The notes beneath the pieces are model-generated. The model worked only from the letters and a program-made list of their open reading frames with translations. It was not told the origin of the DNA and did no database searches. 64,000 bases of DNA from Acidobacteriota bacterium (GTDB taxonomy: Bacteria > Acidobacteriota > Vicinamibacteria > Vicinamibacterales > UBA2999): positions 1-64,000 of the forward strand of contig JADZCN010000017.1 in assembly GCA_020851565.1 (NCBI GenBank), written 5' to 3'. The position numbers were made by a program, and so were the translations under genes. This document shows, piece after piece, positions 49,903 to 57,349 of this stretch. Position 1 is the stretch's first letter. Each line of letters starts with the position of its first letter.

Positions 49903-50574
49903 TCAGCGGCCGCGCTGTGCGAGCCACTCCACCACGAACGGGTTGGTCGAGCGCTCGCGGCCGATCGTGGTGGCAGGCCCGTGGCCGGAGTACACGACGG
50001 CCTCATCCGGGAAGCGGAAGAGCACCTCGGTGATGGAGCGCATGAGCGTTTCGTAGTTGCCGCCCGGCAGGTCGGTGCGGCCGATGGAGCCCGCAAACAG
50101 CGTGTCACCGACGAACAGGCCCTCCAGCCCGGCGGGCTCGGCCACGCGGCTGACCGCCAGGCACACGCCACCCGGGCAGTGGCCCGGCGTGTGGTGCACG
50201 GCCACCTCGTAGTCGCCGAAGCGGCCCCAGGAGCCGTCGCCCTCGTAGTAGTGGTCCACGGGAGGTGGCTGCTCGATGCGGAGGCCGAACATGACGCCCT
50301 GGGCGGCGGCGCGCTCGTACAGCGGCTGGTCGTCCCGGTGCAGCCAGACCGGTGCCCGCAGGGCCCGGACCGCGCGGCCCATCCCGGACACGTGATCCAG
50401 GTGCGCGTGGGTCAGGAGGATGGCGATCACCGTCAGCTGGTGCTCGGCAATCACCGCCAGCAGCTCGTCCACCTCATCGCCCGGATCGATGAGCACGGCT
50501 TCCCTCGTCCGTTCGCAGGCGAGGACGAAGCCGTTCTTCATGAAAGGGGGCGCGGCCGCGGTGAAGAGGAGCAT
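49903..50574 (-). CDS. Metallo-beta-lactamase-fold hydrolase (glyoxalase II-like)
   Basis: A 223-residue enzyme. The metal-binding motif THAHLDH is followed by further His and Asp ligands (HHTPGHCPGGV, FVGDTLFAGSIGRTDLPG and YSGHGPATTIGRE). This is the pattern of hydroxyacylglutathione-hydrolase-like and related thioesterases. The substrate is not clear. The ATG at 50574 begins at the first strand (MLLFTAAAPPFMKNGF). Upstream is the repeat array at 50661-50742, which separates it from the FHA gene on the same strand. Confidence 0.85.
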   Translation of the reverse strand: MLLFTAAAPPFMKNGFVLACERTREAVLIDPGDEVDELLAVIAEHQLTVIAILLTHAHLDHVSGMGRAVRALRAPVWLHRDDQPLYERAAAQGVMFGLRIEQPPPVDHYYEGDGSWGRFGDYEVAVHHTPGHCPGGVCLAVSRVAEPAGLEGLFVGDTLFAGSIGRTDLPGGNYETLMRSITEVLFRFPDEAVVYSGHGPATTIGRERSTNPFVVEWLAQRGR

Positions 50575-50660
50575 CAGGTCAAGGATAGTGTCGGGAACCG
50601 GGATCTGGGAACCGGGAACCGGGAACTGGAGTCGGACAGCGACGGGAGTGAAACGCGACG

Positions 50661-50742
50661 GGAGAACCCGAGAACCCCAGAACCCCAGAACCCCAGAACC
50701 CCAAGCCCCAAGCCCCAAGACCTCAAGACCTCAAGACCTCGA
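50661..50742 (+). repeat. Composite array: AGAACCCC, CCCCAAG and CTCAAGAC units
   Basis: Octamers AGAACCCC (50663-50700) pass into CCCCAAG heptamers (50697-50719) and then CTCAAGAC octamers up to 50742. The end of the FHA gene is contained in it. The 24 bases before it (CAGCGACGGGAGTGA...GACGGGA, from 50637) closely match those before the array at 53659. Confidence 0.93.
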
Positions 50743-51010
50743 ACGCCACCCTCCCCACGCGCAGGGTGTCCGACGGCGCCAGCGGCGTGGGGTGCTCGAC
50801 GCGGCGGTCGTTGACGTAGGTGCCGTTGGTGCTGCCCAGGTCCTCCACGGTCAGGGCGCCTTCGGGCGACGAGGTGAGGCGGCAGTGCACGCGGGACACC
50901 AACGGGGCGTCCACCACGAACTGCGCGCCGGTGGCTCGGCCGATGGTGCGAATCTCGCCCGGGAGGAGACGAAAGGAGAAATCTGGCTCGGTCGACCGGA
51001 GAATCCACAT
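50723..51010 (-). CDS. FHA-domain protein
   Basis: A 95-residue protein consisting of one FHA domain, which binds phosphothreonine peptides. Signature residues are IRTIGRATGAQFVV (Gly-Arg), PLVSRVHCRL (Ser-Arg-x-His) and LGSTNGTYVNDRR. Its C-terminus (EVLRS and the TGA stop) is encoded by the CTCAAGAC repeat, as in the RluD-like gene. It could read phosphorylation by Ser/Thr kinases such as the one at 15.5 kb, but that link is speculative. It is divergent from the membrane fusion protein gene, 75 bp apart. Confidence 0.85.
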   Translation of the reverse strand: MWILRSTEPDFSFRLLPGEIRTIGRATGAQFVVDAPLVSRVHCRLTSSPEGALTVEDLGSTNGTYVNDRRVEHPTPLAPSDTLRVGRVAFEVLRS

Positions 51011-51085
51011 AGACGAGGTAAGTGTACCGGTCTCCGGTCTCCGGCGGGAACCCTGTCCGTCGCCTTGTCGTAACACGTCAATGTC

Positions 51086-52279
51086 ATGACGAAATCCCGC
51101 AAGTGGACCCTTGGCGCGGTGGCGCTCGGCATTGTCGGCGCCGCTGCCTACGGCGTCACCACCGCCAACGGCGCCTCGACCAACATCGACCCCTCGCGCC
51201 TCGCCACCGTCGAGCGCGGGCCGATGGTGCGATCGGTGGTCGCCACCGGGAAGATCGAGCCCATCACCAAGGTCGAGATCAAGTCGAAGGCCAACGGCAT
51301 CATCGAGCGCCTGGCCGTGGACGTGGACCACGTGGTCGAAGCCGGGCAGGTGCTGGCCGAGCTGGACAAGGAGAACCTGCGTGCCCGCCTCCGCGAGGCG
51401 CGCGCCAACCTCGAGGCCGCGCGGGCCGCACTGACGGCCGCCGAAGCGCAGGCGGTCAAGCACGAGATCGAGGCCGAGGCGCCAGACGTCGCCTTTGCCA
51501 AGTCCGCCTTCGACCGGGCGAAGTCGCTCAACGAGCAGAAGCTGGTGTCGCAGGAAGCGCTCGACCAGGCGAAGACCACCTACGAGCAGGCGGTCAACCG
51601 GCAGCGCGCGGCCGGCTCGCAGGCCCTCATCGGCCGCGCGAAGGTGAACGAGGCGCGGGCCCAGGTGGCGCAGGCGGCCGCCGCCGTCGAACGGGCGGAA
51701 GAGGAGTTGGCCAACGCCACCATCAAGGCGCCCATCCGCGGCACGGTCCTCACCCGCGACGTCGAGATCGGCAGCCCGGTCTCGTCCATCCTCAACCTCG
51801 GCGCCAACGCCTCGCTGGTGATGACGCTCGGCGACATCGAGAAGGTCTTCGTGCGCGGCAAGGTGGACGAGGCCGACATCGGGCAGGTGCGGCTCGGCAT
51901 GCCCGCGCGCATCACGACCGAGAGCTTCAAGGACAAGGTCTTCGGCGGCCGCGTCACCCAGATCTCGCCCATCGGCGTCGAGAAGGACAACGTCACCACC
52001 TTCGAGGTGGAGGTGTCCATCGACAACCCCGGGCAGGAGCTGAAGGCCAACATGACGGCCAATGCGGAGATCGTGCTCGAAGAGCATGCCGACGCGCTCA
52101 CCATCCCCGAGGCCGCCATCACTTACGACGCCGACCGGAACGCGACCGTCGAGGTCGCCGACCCGGCCTCCGACAAGGGCCGCCGCCGCACCACCGTGAA
52201 GGTGGGCATCGGCAACGGTACCAGGACGGAAGTGCTGGAGGGGCTGAAGCCGGGCGAGAAGGTGATTCTGCCAGGGTAA
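51086..52279 (+). CDS. Membrane fusion protein of a MacA/HlyD-type exporter
   Basis: A 397-residue periplasmic adaptor with an N-terminal anchor (WTLGAVALGIVGAAAYGVTT). Barrel-sandwich halves are recognisable: VEIKSKANGIIERLAVDVDH with a hairpin coiled coil (about residues 95-205, LREARANLEAARAALTAAEA) and then IKAPIRGTVLTRDVEIGSPV. A beta-barrel with ELKANMTANAEIVLEEHADA ends the core. It would link an inner-membrane transporter to an outer-membrane channel. Two MacB-type permeases follow, but no ATPase subunit or TolC-like gene is in the window. Confidence 0.9.
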   Translation: MTKSRKWTLGAVALGIVGAAAYGVTTANGASTNIDPSRLATVERGPMVRSVVATGKIEPITKVEIKSKANGIIERLAVDVDHVVEAGQVLAELDKENLRARLREARANLEAARAALTAAEAQAVKHEIEAEAPDVAFAKSAFDRAKSLNEQKLVSQEALDQAKTTYEQAVNRQRAAGSQALIGRAKVNEARAQVAQAAAAVERAEEELANATIKAPIRGTVLTRDVEIGSPVSSILNLGANASLVMTLGDIEKVFVRGKVDEADIGQVRLGMPARITTESFKDKVFGGRVTQISPIGVEKDNVTTFEVEVSIDNPGQELKANMTANAEIVLEEHADALTIPEAAITYDADRNATVEVADPASDKGRRRTTVKVGIGNGTRTEVLEGLKPGEKVILPG

Positions 52280-52285
52280 CCGTCG

Positions 52286-52321
52286 CCCCAAGACCCCAAG
52301 ACCCCAAGACCTCAAGACCCC
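52286..52321 (+). repeat. 8-bp CCCAAGAC/CTCAAGAC array before the first permease
   Basis: Four octamers (CCCAAGAC three times, then CTCAAGAC) occupy the 43-bp gap between the fusion protein and the permease gene, ending one base before the ATG at 52323. Confidence 0.92.
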
Positions 52322-52322
52322 G

Positions 52323-53615
52323 ATGCGCGAAGCCTTCACCCAGGCGCTCGACAACCTCCGCGCGAACAAGCTGCGCAGCTTCCTGACGATGTTCGGGATC
52401 CTGTGGGGCGTCATCGCCGTGGTGGTGCTGGCGGCCACCGGCGAGGGCTTCCAGCGCGGCAACCAGGTCGTCCTCGAAGAGCTCGGCAAGAACATCGCCA
52501 TCGTCTGGGGCGGGCGGACCACGATGCAGGCGGGGGGCGAGCGTGCGGGCCGGCGCGTGCTGCTCACTGTCGATGACGCGCGCGCCATCGAGCGGGAAGC
52601 GCCGCTCGTGGCCGTGGTCAGCGCCGAGATCAACCGCGGCCTCCGCATCAAGAGCCGCTACAACGCCGCGTCGCTCTCCGTGCACGGCATCGAACCGCAG
52701 TACCAGGCCATCCGCACCCTGGATATCGAGCAGGGACGCGACTTCGTGCCCGCCGACGACGAGCAGGCGCGGCGCGTGGCCATCATCGGCGCGGATGCGT
52801 GGGCGCAGCTGTTCGGCGCGCGCGACGGGATGGGAGAGACGGTGGAGCTCAACGGCATCCCCTACACCGTGGTGGGCCGGATCCGGAAGAAGAACCAGGA
52901 CAGCAACTACAGCGGTCCCGACAACGACAAGGTCTTCGTGCCGTTCCAGGCGATGGCGCGGGACTTTCCGCGCCCCGACGTGCCGCCCGGCACGGTCTCG
53001 CAACTCATCGTGGCGCCGAAGGCCTGGGTGGTGGCCGACCTGCCGCGCGTGCTCGACCAGCGGACGGGCCGCATCCAGGACGTGGACTGGCCGCTCGAGC
53101 GCGACGTGCGCCACGTGCTGGCGCGCCGCAAGGGTTTCAACCCGGACGATCGGGATGCCCTCTCGGTGTGGGACACCTCGCTCGAGAGCCTCATGTTCGG
53201 CCGGATGATCGGCACCATGAAGCAGTTCTTCAGCATCGTGGGCTTCATCACGCTGGCGCTCGGCGGCCTGGGCGTGATGAACATCATGCTGGTGGCCGTG
53301 CGCGAGCGTACGCGCGAGATCGGCGTCCGCAAGGCACTCGGCGCGACGACCAGTGCCGTGCAGCGGCAGTTCTTCCTGGAAGGCTTCTTCCTGACCATGC
53401 TCAGCGGCGTGATCGGCTTCGCCGTCGCCCTCGGCCTGTGCGGCCTGGTGAACATGCTCCCCATGCCCGAGCGATTCCAGGGCATGGTCATGACGTGGCA
53501 GTCCGGTGCCATCGCGCTGGGAACGCTGGTGCTGGTGGGCGTTGTCACGTCGACCTACCCCGCCCGCCGCGCGGCGCTGCTTCCGCCGGTGGAAGCGTTG
53601 CGATACGAAACGTGA
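52323..53615 (+). CDS. MacB-type ABC transporter permease (FtsX domain)
   Basis: A 430-residue permease. The N-terminal MacB-like periplasmic domain begins with a transmembrane helix (RSFLTMFGILWGVIAVVVLA) and a soluble region to about residue 295. Three C-terminal FtsX helices follow (FFSIVGFITLALGGLGVMNI, then ERTREIGVRKALGATTSAVQ). No ATPase domain is fused. The start codon is preceded by an octamer repeat and not a Shine-Dalgarno site. Together with the fusion protein it should belong to a macrolide- or lipid-type tripartite exporter. Confidence 0.9.
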   Translation: MREAFTQALDNLRANKLRSFLTMFGILWGVIAVVVLAATGEGFQRGNQVVLEELGKNIAIVWGGRTTMQAGGERAGRRVLLTVDDARAIEREAPLVAVVSAEINRGLRIKSRYNAASLSVHGIEPQYQAIRTLDIEQGRDFVPADDEQARRVAIIGADAWAQLFGARDGMGETVELNGIPYTVVGRIRKKNQDSNYSGPDNDKVFVPFQAMARDFPRPDVPPGTVSQLIVAPKAWVVADLPRVLDQRTGRIQDVDWPLERDVRHVLARRKGFNPDDRDALSVWDTSLESLMFGRMIGTMKQFFSIVGFITLALGGLGVMNIMLVAVRERTREIGVRKALGATTSAVQRQFFLEGFFLTMLSGVIGFAVALGLCGLVNMLPMPERFQGMVMTWQSGAIALGTLVLVGVVTSTYPARRAALLPPVEALRYET

Positions 53616-53658
53616 TGGGAGGCGGGAGACGAACAGCGACGGGAGTGACCTGCGACGG

Positions 53659-53729
53659 GAGAACCGAGAACCGAGAACCCGAGAACCCCAGAACCCCAGA
53701 ACCCCAGAACCCCAGAACCCCAGAACCCC
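53659..53729 (+). repeat. 8-bp AGAACCCC array before the second permease
   Basis: About nine units AGAACCCC/AGAACCGA end exactly at the base before the ATG at 53730. The upstream 24 bases (CAGCGACGGGAGTGA...GACGGGA) match those preceding the composite array at 50661, indicating a repeated module with a shared flank. Confidence 0.95.
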
Positions 53730-54989
53730 ATGCAACTCCTGACCGAGATCGTCCGAGAAGCTCTCACCGGCCTGGCGCGCAACCGCACGCGCGCGGTGCT
53801 GTCGATGCTCGGCATCTCGTGGGGCATCGTCTCGGTGGTGATGCTGCTGTCCTACGGCAACGGGTTCCGGGACGCGCTGGCGCGAGGGTTCCGGGGCGCG
53901 TTCGGCGACGGCGTGGTCATCGTGTGGCCCGGGCAGACGAGCCTCCAGGCCGGCGGTGAGCGAGCGGGCAAGCGCATCCGGCTGAAGGAGGCCGACGTGC
54001 TGGCCGTGCGGGACGTGCCCCTGGTGAAGTTCGTCAGCCCCGAGTTCACGCGCGACTTCCCCGTCGTCTGGGGCGTGAAGCAGGGCTCCTACCTGGTCCG
54101 GGGCGTGACGCCCGAGTACGCCATCATGCGCAGCCAATGGGTGGCTGCTGGGCGGTTCCCGGACGCGGAGGACCTGCGGCTGCAGCGCCGCGTGGCCTTC
54201 ATCGGCAGTGAAGTGGCCCGCAAGATGTTCGGCAATGTGCCGCCGGTGGGCCAGCGCATCCGCATCGGCGGCATGGCCTTCGAGGTGGTGGGCGTGCAGA
54301 AGGAGAAGGTTCAGCTCTCCAACTACCTGCGCCCGGATCGGGAGTCGATCTTCATCCCGTACACGACCGCCGGCCAGCTCTGGAACACCGAGTACACGAC
54401 GGTGTTCGTGTACCAGGCCGTGGACGCGACGAAGGAAGCGCAGGCCACCGCGCAGGTGAAGGATCTGCTCGGAAAGCGGCTCGGTTTCAACCCGGATGAC
54501 GAGCGCGCGCTCCGCATGTTCGGCTCGACGCAGACCGCCGAGATCACCGCGGGCATCGTCCTCGGCCTGAAGCTGGTGCTCGGCTTCATCGGCGTGCTCA
54601 CACTGGCCATTGGCGGCGTCGGCGTCATGAACATCATGTTCGTGTCGGTCACCGAGCGCACGCGCGAGATCGGGATCCGCAAGGCGCTGGGCGCACGCCG
54701 GCAGGCCATCCTGCTGCAGTTCCTCCTCGAAGGGCTCGTCACGGCCTTCGCGGGCGGCGCCGCGGGTGTGGCACTGTCGTGGCTGCTCGTTCTCCTCTTC
54801 AGCCCGCAGCCCTTCCTCTCGGAGCTGCTGGACGATGCCAGCCGGAGTGCGGACATCCACATGGCGCTCTCGCTGGAGCTGCTGGCGGTGTGCAGCGGCA
54901 TCCTGATGGTCGTCGGCCTGGTGAGCGCGCTCGTTCCCGCGATGCGCGCGTCGCGGATGGATCCGATCGAGGCCCTCCGGTACGAGTAG
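53730..54989 (+). CDS. MacB-type ABC transporter permease (FtsX domain), second copy
   Basis: A 419-residue paralogue of the upstream permease: ARNRTRAVLSMLGISWGIVS at the N-terminal helix, a periplasmic domain, and VLTLAIGGVGVMNIMFVSVT followed by ERTREIGIRKALGARRQAIL. The two permeases may form a heterodimer on top of a shared ATPase coded elsewhere. The ATG directly follows an AGAACCCC array and has no Shine-Dalgarno site. The 62-bp gap after the gene contains no distinct terminator. Confidence 0.9.
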   Translation: MQLLTEIVREALTGLARNRTRAVLSMLGISWGIVSVVMLLSYGNGFRDALARGFRGAFGDGVVIVWPGQTSLQAGGERAGKRIRLKEADVLAVRDVPLVKFVSPEFTRDFPVVWGVKQGSYLVRGVTPEYAIMRSQWVAAGRFPDAEDLRLQRRVAFIGSEVARKMFGNVPPVGQRIRIGGMAFEVVGVQKEKVQLSNYLRPDRESIFIPYTTAGQLWNTEYTTVFVYQAVDATKEAQATAQVKDLLGKRLGFNPDDERALRMFGSTQTAEITAGIVLGLKLVLGFIGVLTLAIGGVGVMNIMFVSVTERTREIGIRKALGARRQAILLQFLLEGLVTAFAGGAAGVALSWLLVLLFSPQPFLSELLDDASRSADIHMALSLELLAVCSGILMVVGLVSALVPAMRASRMDPIEALRYE

Positions 54990-55051
54990 CCGCCCGCGGC
55001 GCCGGGCGCGAGCCTCCTGCGCCCCGCCTTTCGCCTGGCGTGCAACGGGCC

Positions 55052-55912
55052 TTACGCAATGACCAGAATGAAGAAGCCCGAATCGGTTTCAACGCCGGAG
55101 CTGTTGTAACAGACGACCGTGGCATGTAGCGCCCCGTCGCTGGGCTGCGCGATGAAATTGACGACGCAAGTCGCTGGCGACCCGCCATGGGCGCCCACGA
55201 GCAGTGTGTGATTGGCGACAGGCGGCGGCGCAAATCCAGGAAACGTGACGAAGTAGGCCCCTGCCGGGCCTTTGATGACCGTCATGAGCTGCCCGTTGGA
55301 CAGGTACTGCGACGCGACCGCCCCGGAGCTCGTGATCTTCGCCCTGCCGACGAGCCCGAGCACTCCCAGTTCGCCGCGAGTCAGATAACGGTCGTCGTGC
55401 AGATGGTCGCTGCGGGCAGCCGTGGATGCTGCGCCGGTGCCGGCGAAGACGTTGGGAGCGAGCGTCTCCTGCGTCACGGCCCCGGGCGTGAGTTGTCCCG
55501 CGATCACAAGCCCGCGCGCCGCAGGCCTGGGCAGACCGCTGGCCGCGCCCGGGTTGAAGGCAAACAATCCGCTATTGCCGTCGCCGTCGCGCCACGGGCC
55601 AGAGACGTTCCCGAGGTTCAGGGTGGCGTCAATCTGGGCCACGCGGCCTCCCGGTTCCATGATCGTCAAGCCGATGCCAACGCTCCCGTCCGGCCTCAGC
55701 GCGGCGACGCCCATGGCCGGCGCGGTGCCGGCGCCGCACTGATTGTCCGAACCCGTCACCAGGAACGCGTTGCCGCGCTGTTCGACCGTGGCCGTAATCA
55801 CGTTGCAGTACGGCTGCAACTGCCATCGGAAACTGCCCAGGGATTGAGCCTCACTCGTGTAGGCCAGCCCGAGGCAGCCCGCCAGCAACACCCATATCCG
55901 CACGTGACTCAT
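55052..55912 (-). CDS. Secreted protein with tail-fibre-like HDDRYLT motif
   Basis: A 286-residue predicted secreted protein. The signal peptide (VRIWVLLAGCLGLAYTSEAQ) is followed by a beta-rich N-terminal half (VTATVEQRGNAFLVTGSDNQ, with Cys pairs). A motif resembling phage tail-fibre and other surface-protein repeats lies in the middle (RSDHLHDDRYLTRGEL). The ATG at 55912 is preferred over one at 55918 because AAGAGAGG lies six bases before it. It may be a surface adhesin-like or coat protein. The gene is probably monocistronic, with a candidate TATAAT about 70 bp upstream. Confidence 0.6.
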   Translation of the reverse strand: MSHVRIWVLLAGCLGLAYTSEAQSLGSFRWQLQPYCNVITATVEQRGNAFLVTGSDNQCGAGTAPAMGVAALRPDGSVGIGLTIMEPGGRVAQIDATLNLGNVSGPWRDGDGNSGLFAFNPGAASGLPRPAARGLVIAGQLTPGAVTQETLAPNVFAGTGAASTAARSDHLHDDRYLTRGELGVLGLVGRAKITSSGAVASQYLSNGQLMTVIKGPAGAYFVTFPGFAPPPVANHTLLVGAHGGSPATCVVNFIAQPSDGALHATVVCYNSSGVETDSGFFILVIA

Positions 55913-55982
55913 GGACATCCTCTCTTGGTGAATTGTGGCGGTCCGGGGAGGGGATCGGACCGACACGTTCGCAGGGAGACCG

Positions 55983-55988
55983 ATTATA
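55983..55988 (-). promoter_or_regulatory. Candidate -10 box for the secreted protein gene
   Basis: The minus strand reads TATAAT exactly, about 70 bp upstream of the chosen start at 55912. No good -35 hexamer lies 16-18 bp upstream of it, so confidence is low. Confidence 0.35.
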
Positions 55989-56118
55989 CGGCGGCGGCTC
56001 CCGTCGGAGGAGCCGTGAGCTGGCGTCGTTCTTGGCAACGCACCGAATCGATCGGCAACCGCGCTGGCGCGCATCAGGGCGACCCGTCGCTTCGGCCGTC
56101 GACCATCGGTCTCCGCGG

Positions 56119-56214
56119 ATGCCGATGACGATTGAACCGGTCACCCGCGTCCTCGAAGCCGCCGGGATCGCCTACGCCCTCATCGGCGCACACGCGATGG
56201 CGGCCCGCGAAGGG
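56119..56214 (+). pseudogene. 5' remnant of a nucleotidyltransferase-like gene
   Basis: An ATG at 56119 opens MPMTIEPVTRVLEAAGIAYA followed by LIGAHAMAAREGV, which resembles the start of nucleotidyltransferase/AbiEii-like antitoxin-toxin family proteins (typically ALIGGLALAAHGV). After about 32 residues the frame runs into the antisense of the DapA-family gene and loses homology. The remainder, including the catalytic GS-DxD motif, is absent, so the gene is probably truncated. Confidence 0.5.
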
Positions 56215-56230
56215 GTCTGCTGCTCGAGGA

Positions 56231-57121
56231 TCAGGCGCGCGAGACCAGTGGCGCGAGGCGTGCGAGGTCGCCGGCCGCCAGGTCGCTGCCAGGGGGCCGG
56301 GGAACGCCAACGCCCACCCCGCGCGCGCGAAGGCCGGCCTTGATGACGCCGGTGGGATTGCTGGTCTCGAACATCAGGTCCACGAGCGGGAGCACGCGCT
56401 CGTAGTAGATGGTCCGCGCCCGTTCCAGATCGGCGTCGAGGATCACCGCGTGCAGCATCGCGCGGGCCTCGCGCGGCACGACGTTCAGGATGCCGGTGAT
56501 CCAGAGGCGGCAGCCGAGGGCCATCGACTCGAGCGCCGCGTTCGGGTTGCCGCAGATGACCTCGATGCGGCCCTCGCACCGCCGATGGATGGCGTGCACA
56601 CGCCGGCTGTCGGCGGTGCTCTCCTTGACGTACGCGACCCGCGGGATGTCGGCCAGTTCCGCAAGGAAGTCCGGCGTCAGGTCGACGCCGGTGAGCGACG
56701 GGTAGTTGAAGAGGATCACCGGCAGGGGCGTGGCGTCGGCCACGGCCTCGATGAAGCCGCGGACGTCCGAACGCGATCGACCCGCGTAGAGCTCGGGCAC
56801 GATGGGAGCCGTCATGACCGCGGCGGCACCCATCGCGTGCGCCCGGCTGGCTAGCCGCACAGCCTCGCGCGTCGTGGTCGCGATGACGGCTGGCACGACG
56901 GGGACGCGTCCCGCGGCGGCCGCGAAGGTGGCCTCCCACATCGCCTCGGTCTCCGCTCCAGTCAGAAGCGGGCCCTCTCCGGTGAGCGCGGTCGGCATGA
57001 GCGCGTCGGCGCCTGCCTCGAGGATGTGAGCGACCAGCCGCCCGACCGCGGCGGAGTCGATGCGATCCGTGGAGTCGAACGGTGTGACGAGCGGCACGAT
57101 GGTGCCTTCGACGGGAAGCAT
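56231..57121 (-). CDS. Dihydrodipicolinate synthase/N-acetylneuraminate lyase family protein
   Basis: A 296-residue class I aldolase-fold enzyme. It has the substrate loop at the N-terminus (VPLVTPFDSTDRIDSAAVGR), the GxGE region variant ALTGEGPLL, catalytic Tyr in VILFNYPSLTGVDL and the Schiff-base Lys in RVAYVKESTADSRRVH. The family includes DapA, NanA and several sugar-acid aldolases; the residues seen do not fix the substrate. It is divergent from the M20 amidohydrolase. Its 3' end is directly next to a truncated gene remnant. Confidence 0.85.
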   Translation of the reverse strand: MLPVEGTIVPLVTPFDSTDRIDSAAVGRLVAHILEAGADALMPTALTGEGPLLTGAETEAMWEATFAAAAGRVPVVPAVIATTTREAVRLASRAHAMGAAAVMTAPIVPELYAGRSRSDVRGFIEAVADATPLPVILFNYPSLTGVDLTPDFLAELADIPRVAYVKESTADSRRVHAIHRRCEGRIEVICGNPNAALESMALGCRLWITGILNVVPREARAMLHAVILDADLERARTIYYERVLPLVDLMFETSNPTGVIKAGLRARGVGVGVPRPPGSDLAAGDLARLAPLVSRA

Positions 57122-57349
57122 GGGCGGGACGGGGCGATCGTATCAGACGGGGCGCGCGGCGAGGGGCAATCCGATATCCTTTCGCCGTGCTGCTGCCAGG
57201 CGGGGTTCGGGCGGCACAGGAGGGATGTCGATGGCGTTTCGCCATCGCGCCGGCGGGCTGCAAGCGTCGGCGGCCAGACCGGCATCGGCCACGCCCTGAA
57301 AACACGGGTAGAATCTCCACTCGTCTCGACCGCGCTCCAGGAGGTTTCC

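Noticed and set aside
52119..54860. Long minus-strand frame across both permease genes
   Set aside because: Antisense to clearly recognisable MacB-type permeases; composition is dominated by Arg, His and Asp without any domain.
57215..57299. Short reading frame of about 24 codons behind a perfect AGGAGGG site
   Set aside because: The frame starting near the ATG at 57228 has no recognisable feature and lies in the divergent region before the M20 gene. A good ribosome-binding sequence alone is not enough to call it.
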